Below, piece by piece: positions 7,723 through 10,220 of a stretch of 10,220 nucleotides of DNA. The notes beneath the pieces were generated by a model, which saw only the letters and a program-made list of their open reading frames with translations, was not told where the DNA came from and ran no database searches. Within the stretch, counting starts at the first letter, position 1; the number at the start of each line of letters is the position of its first letter. Source of the stretch: Smittium mucronatum (Eukaryota > Kickxellomycota > Harpellomycetes > Harpellales > Legeriomycetaceae); the NCBI GenBank assembly GCA_001953115.1, contig LSSL01001312.1:1842-12061 (forward strand), in the 5' to 3' direction. A program made the position numbers and the translations under genes.

Positions 7723-8950
7723 TCATGTTAAATAGCAACCTGTGATCATTTGGTAAAAGCAATGTACATTTTCATTGGATATGTCTTTTTTATACCCAAA
7801 TGTAATTATACCCTATTTGGATCGTGTTCTTGGTGTAGTTAGCTGAGCTTACATACTATGCTATGTCGGTGAATAAGAAATCAAAATAATTATCTAATAA
7901 TATGTCGCTATACTAAATGGGGATTCACCCTTCTTGAGATTTTCCTTGGTGAATTTATCATTTTGATCTTTTTCATTATATGGCAGATTCTTTAGCACAC
8001 CAGACCCTTATAAAAGTTTCTTATTTCCTTTTTAATAACTTTTTTGTTTTATATCAAGTTGTTTTTTATTCGTGCAAAACAACAAATTTACCAAATAATA
8101 ATAGTTAAATTTCTAAATTAAGCAAATTCACCACAATTTTGTAAAGTACAAAGCTCTATTAGCCAATAAATGTTTTATAAAAAAAACAGCCTATAAGTTT
8201 TTGTGGTAAAAAGTGTCTGATCTGTAAAAGAATATCCCATATATTAAATTGATATTTAGCTTTGTTGTAGGCTCTAGACGCTGCCATAGCATGAAAAACG
8301 TAAATTAATATGATCTAGCATTTGTATATAATTCCAGCCTCGTGAAATGCTCATTTAAATATATACAAACTAGAGCTCCAGTGAAAATATTTTAAGAATG
8401 TATAATAATTTATTCCTATAAATATACGCCTCGCCACCATAAATTAAGAAAAAATTTGCCTTTTTTCTGAAAAATATAAAAAAAAGAATTAAGATAACAA
8501 TAAAGTAAAAAATATATTTCAAAACGCTCAGGAAATTAAATAAAATCCAATAAAAAAAATCGCCAATAAAATCGCCAAGTTCCAAAGATAAATAAGAAAA
8601 AACAGTCAGAAACCCATCATTAGCCTCACCATTATTCCTTTCTAGGATTAACCCCAGTGATATTCAGCACCTTTTATGCGATGATAATTAATTTTAACTA
8701 AAATAAAGCCATTTTTTTCATAGATAAGTTTTTTTTAATTGAACTTTAGTGATCATTTTAGTATCTGAAGCTCATAAGAAGTTTACTTAAGATTGCTACT
8801 CAAAACAATAATAAAAATTAAAATTCAAAAATATTTTAAAAATAGGTAGTTAGATAATTATGTGGTTAAGTATTATTTTGTTCAAAAGAAGATATATTTT
8901 TCATGTTTTAGAAAATGGGAGCCAATATAAAGCATGGAAATTTATTTTGA
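7723..8950. other. Non-coding AT-rich stretch upstream of the LINE remnant
   Basis: I see no supported gene. A 71-codon minus-strand frame at 8370-8585 encodes an almost purely hydrophobic Phe/Ile/Lys peptide. T- and A-rich DNA of this kind produces such frames by chance. No endonuclease-domain sequence of the LINE was detected here, consistent with 5' truncation of the element. Confidence 0.45.
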
Positions 8951-10220
8951 CCTTTTAAATTAGATAAATCGACTGGAATAGATGGAAATTCAAATGAAAT
9001 ATGTAAATTAGTTAGTAATGAAGCTTCTCCAACATCAACATTAGCCAAAATAATTTTTAGAATTTTGAAATTTATTTGGGACACAGGGAAAATCCCGGAA
9101 ATCATGACAACTAGCATCGTTGTACCAATACCAAAAAAAGGCAACTTGCAAGACCCCAATAATATCGTGGTATATATCTTATACCAACTTTTATAAAAAT
9201 TTTGGCAAAATATTAGCCAATAAAATTTCTAAAATAAATGAAAAGTATGGGTTAATATCTAAAGAGCAAGCAGGATTTCGGACTCGGGAAGAATGCGTTT
9301 CTCAAGCCACAACATTATATGAAATTGTAAAAAGAAGAAATTTGATTGACTTGGAAACCTGGATCAGCTTCATCAACTTCCCTAAAGCCTATAATATGAT
9401 AACACATATGGCTCTAATATTTAAACTCAGAAATATGGTATTTTGTGGGAAAATATTAGATGCAATAAAAGAACTGTACGAATCACCGAAATTGATGATC
9501 CGAATAGGCATATTACTACAGGAAAATCATGATATTTATGTTTCGTGAGTCAAGGGTGTCCAGCATCACCTATTTTAGTCAATCTGTTCATTAACGATAT
9601 TTTTGAGGGTGTGGAGTGATTATATGTACAATCACTAGGAAAAAACATCCGCTGGACTTTTATTTGCCAATGATGCTGTAGTAATAGCAAGTACACCTGA
9701 ATCACTTCAAAGATCTCTAAATGCAGTATCCGATTGGGTCGACACCTGGGAAATAAAAACCAACACATATAAATGCTGGATTCTTAGAATTGGCCCCAAA
9801 TTAAATTATCAATTCACGGCCCAAGGCCAAAATTTAGAAATTCTTCAAAAATATGAATACTTCGGCCACATTTTTAATTATAATTTTTCGGCATCAGCGA
9901 ACATCAAAAATAATAAAATCAAGGTCAGAAATGCATTTTTTGGTGGGTGTAGATTTCTATCTATAACTTATCTACCCATTGCAATAAAAATAAAATTTAT
10001 AAATTCTGTAATGTTGCCCATTGGATGTTACGGTGGCGAAACATTCAGTATGATTGAATATCGCAAAAAATCGATACAAAGTGAAATCGATAAAGCAATT
10101 AAACTCGTTACACGGGTCGGCAAATCTACTGAAATACAAAGACTTAGAAATGAGCTAGGTATAAAATCCTTGTTTTTGAAAACCAACATGGCCCGTGAGC
10201 GAGCATTTCACAAATGGAAA
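8951..10220 (+). mobile_element. 5'-truncated, decayed LINE (jockey-like non-LTR retrotransposon), runs off the right edge
   Basis: Reverse-transcriptase homology starts close to 8951 and continues to the window end with no 3' end reached, so poly-A tail and target-site duplication cannot be seen. The order of blocks is that of a non-LTR reverse transcriptase followed by its C-terminal region. No apurinic endonuclease domain precedes it. Starting inside the protein is typical of LINE copies truncated at the 5' end during integration, though loss by later decay is also possible. The flanking AT-rich desert upstream suits a non-coding insertion site. Confidence 0.8.
8951..10220 (+). pseudogene. 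Non-LTR reverse transcriptase pseudogene with frameshifts and lost catalytic aspartates
   Basis: Homology moves between frames: 8951-9163 (STGIDG, then IVVPIPKKGN), about 9166-9211 (RGIYLIPTFIKIL), 9210-9544 (EQAGFR, EECVSQATTLYEIVKRR), 9545-9649 (SQGCPASPILVNLFINDIF) and 9651 to the end. That is at least four frameshifts, plus TGA at 9617. Motif A, normally F-x-D, reads FINF with AAC at 9375-9377. Motif C, normally F-A-D-D, reads FAND with AAT at 9669-9671. Both replaced residues are catalytic Asp in active enzymes, so the copy should be dead even without the frameshifts. Open frames within it do not start at real start codons. The enzyme would nick-prime and copy its own RNA into genomic DNA; this copy cannot. 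Confidence 0.88.
9639..10220 (+). pseudogene. Long open C-terminal segment of the reverse transcriptase, 194 codons, no stop before the edge
   Basis: This frame opens after TAG at 9636-9638 and stays open for 194 codons to the last base. It covers motif C (FANDAVVIA), a connecting region with KYEYFGHIF at the place of the usual Y-x-G primer-grip-like block, MLPIGCYGGE, and a C-terminal region with VGKS, LRNELGIKSLF and MARERAFHKW. These last blocks are typical of jockey-like LINE proteins, which lack an RNase H domain here as far as can be seen. It is the best-preserved part of the copy and the most useful for classifying it. It is part of the pseudogene entry and has no start of its own. Confidence 0.8.

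Noticed and set aside
8370..8585. 71-codon minus-strand hydrophobic frame
   Set aside because: Composed almost only of Phe, Ile, Leu, Lys and Tyr as expected from AT-rich DNA; no family features, no supporting splice or context signals.
8908..9159. 83-codon minus-strand frame
   Set aside because: Antisense shadow of the first reverse-transcriptase block on the plus strand.

Overview
The window looks like nuclear DNA of a eukaryote, most likely a fungus. It is AT-rich and gene-poor, carries short GT-AG introns of 62-94 nt, has no bacterial-style operons or ribosome binding sites, and ends in a decayed LINE-type retrotransposon. The C-terminal part of the LINE reverse transcriptase resembles jockey-like elements that I recall from gut-dwelling Harpellales (Smittium-like fungi). 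That placement is inference and was not tested.

Layout. Positions 1-1943 are mostly non-coding: a possible small exon at 160-303 (minus), a GC-richer island at about 360-800 with open frames but no recognisable gene, and an inverted-repeat cluster at 1406-1499. Positions 1944-4538 (minus) hold an intronless gene for a secreted, N-glycosylated 864-residue protein. Its ectodomain appears to be three diverged copies of one cysteine framework, followed by a Ser/Thr-rich stalk. Positions 5189-6639 (minus) hold a complete seven-exon gene for a PAQR / adiponectin-receptor / Izh-type seven-helix membrane protein of 334 residues. All intron phases join and the conserved metal-site residues are present. 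Positions 6640-8950 are largely non-coding, with a stretch at 7415-7722 that has unexplained open frames on both strands. Positions 8951 to the window end (plus) hold a LINE reverse transcriptase pseudogene with at least four frameshifts, an in-frame stop and Asp-to-Asn changes at both catalytic motifs.

The two real genes lie in tandem on the minus strand, 650 bp apart. One is a membrane enzyme or receptor of the ceramidase-like superfamily and the other a cell-surface or secreted protein. Nothing in the sequence ties them to one pathway. No CRISPR array, tRNA, rRNA or complete new defence-type system is visible. The most novel item is the three-module cysteine-rich surface protein, which I cannot assign to any known family.
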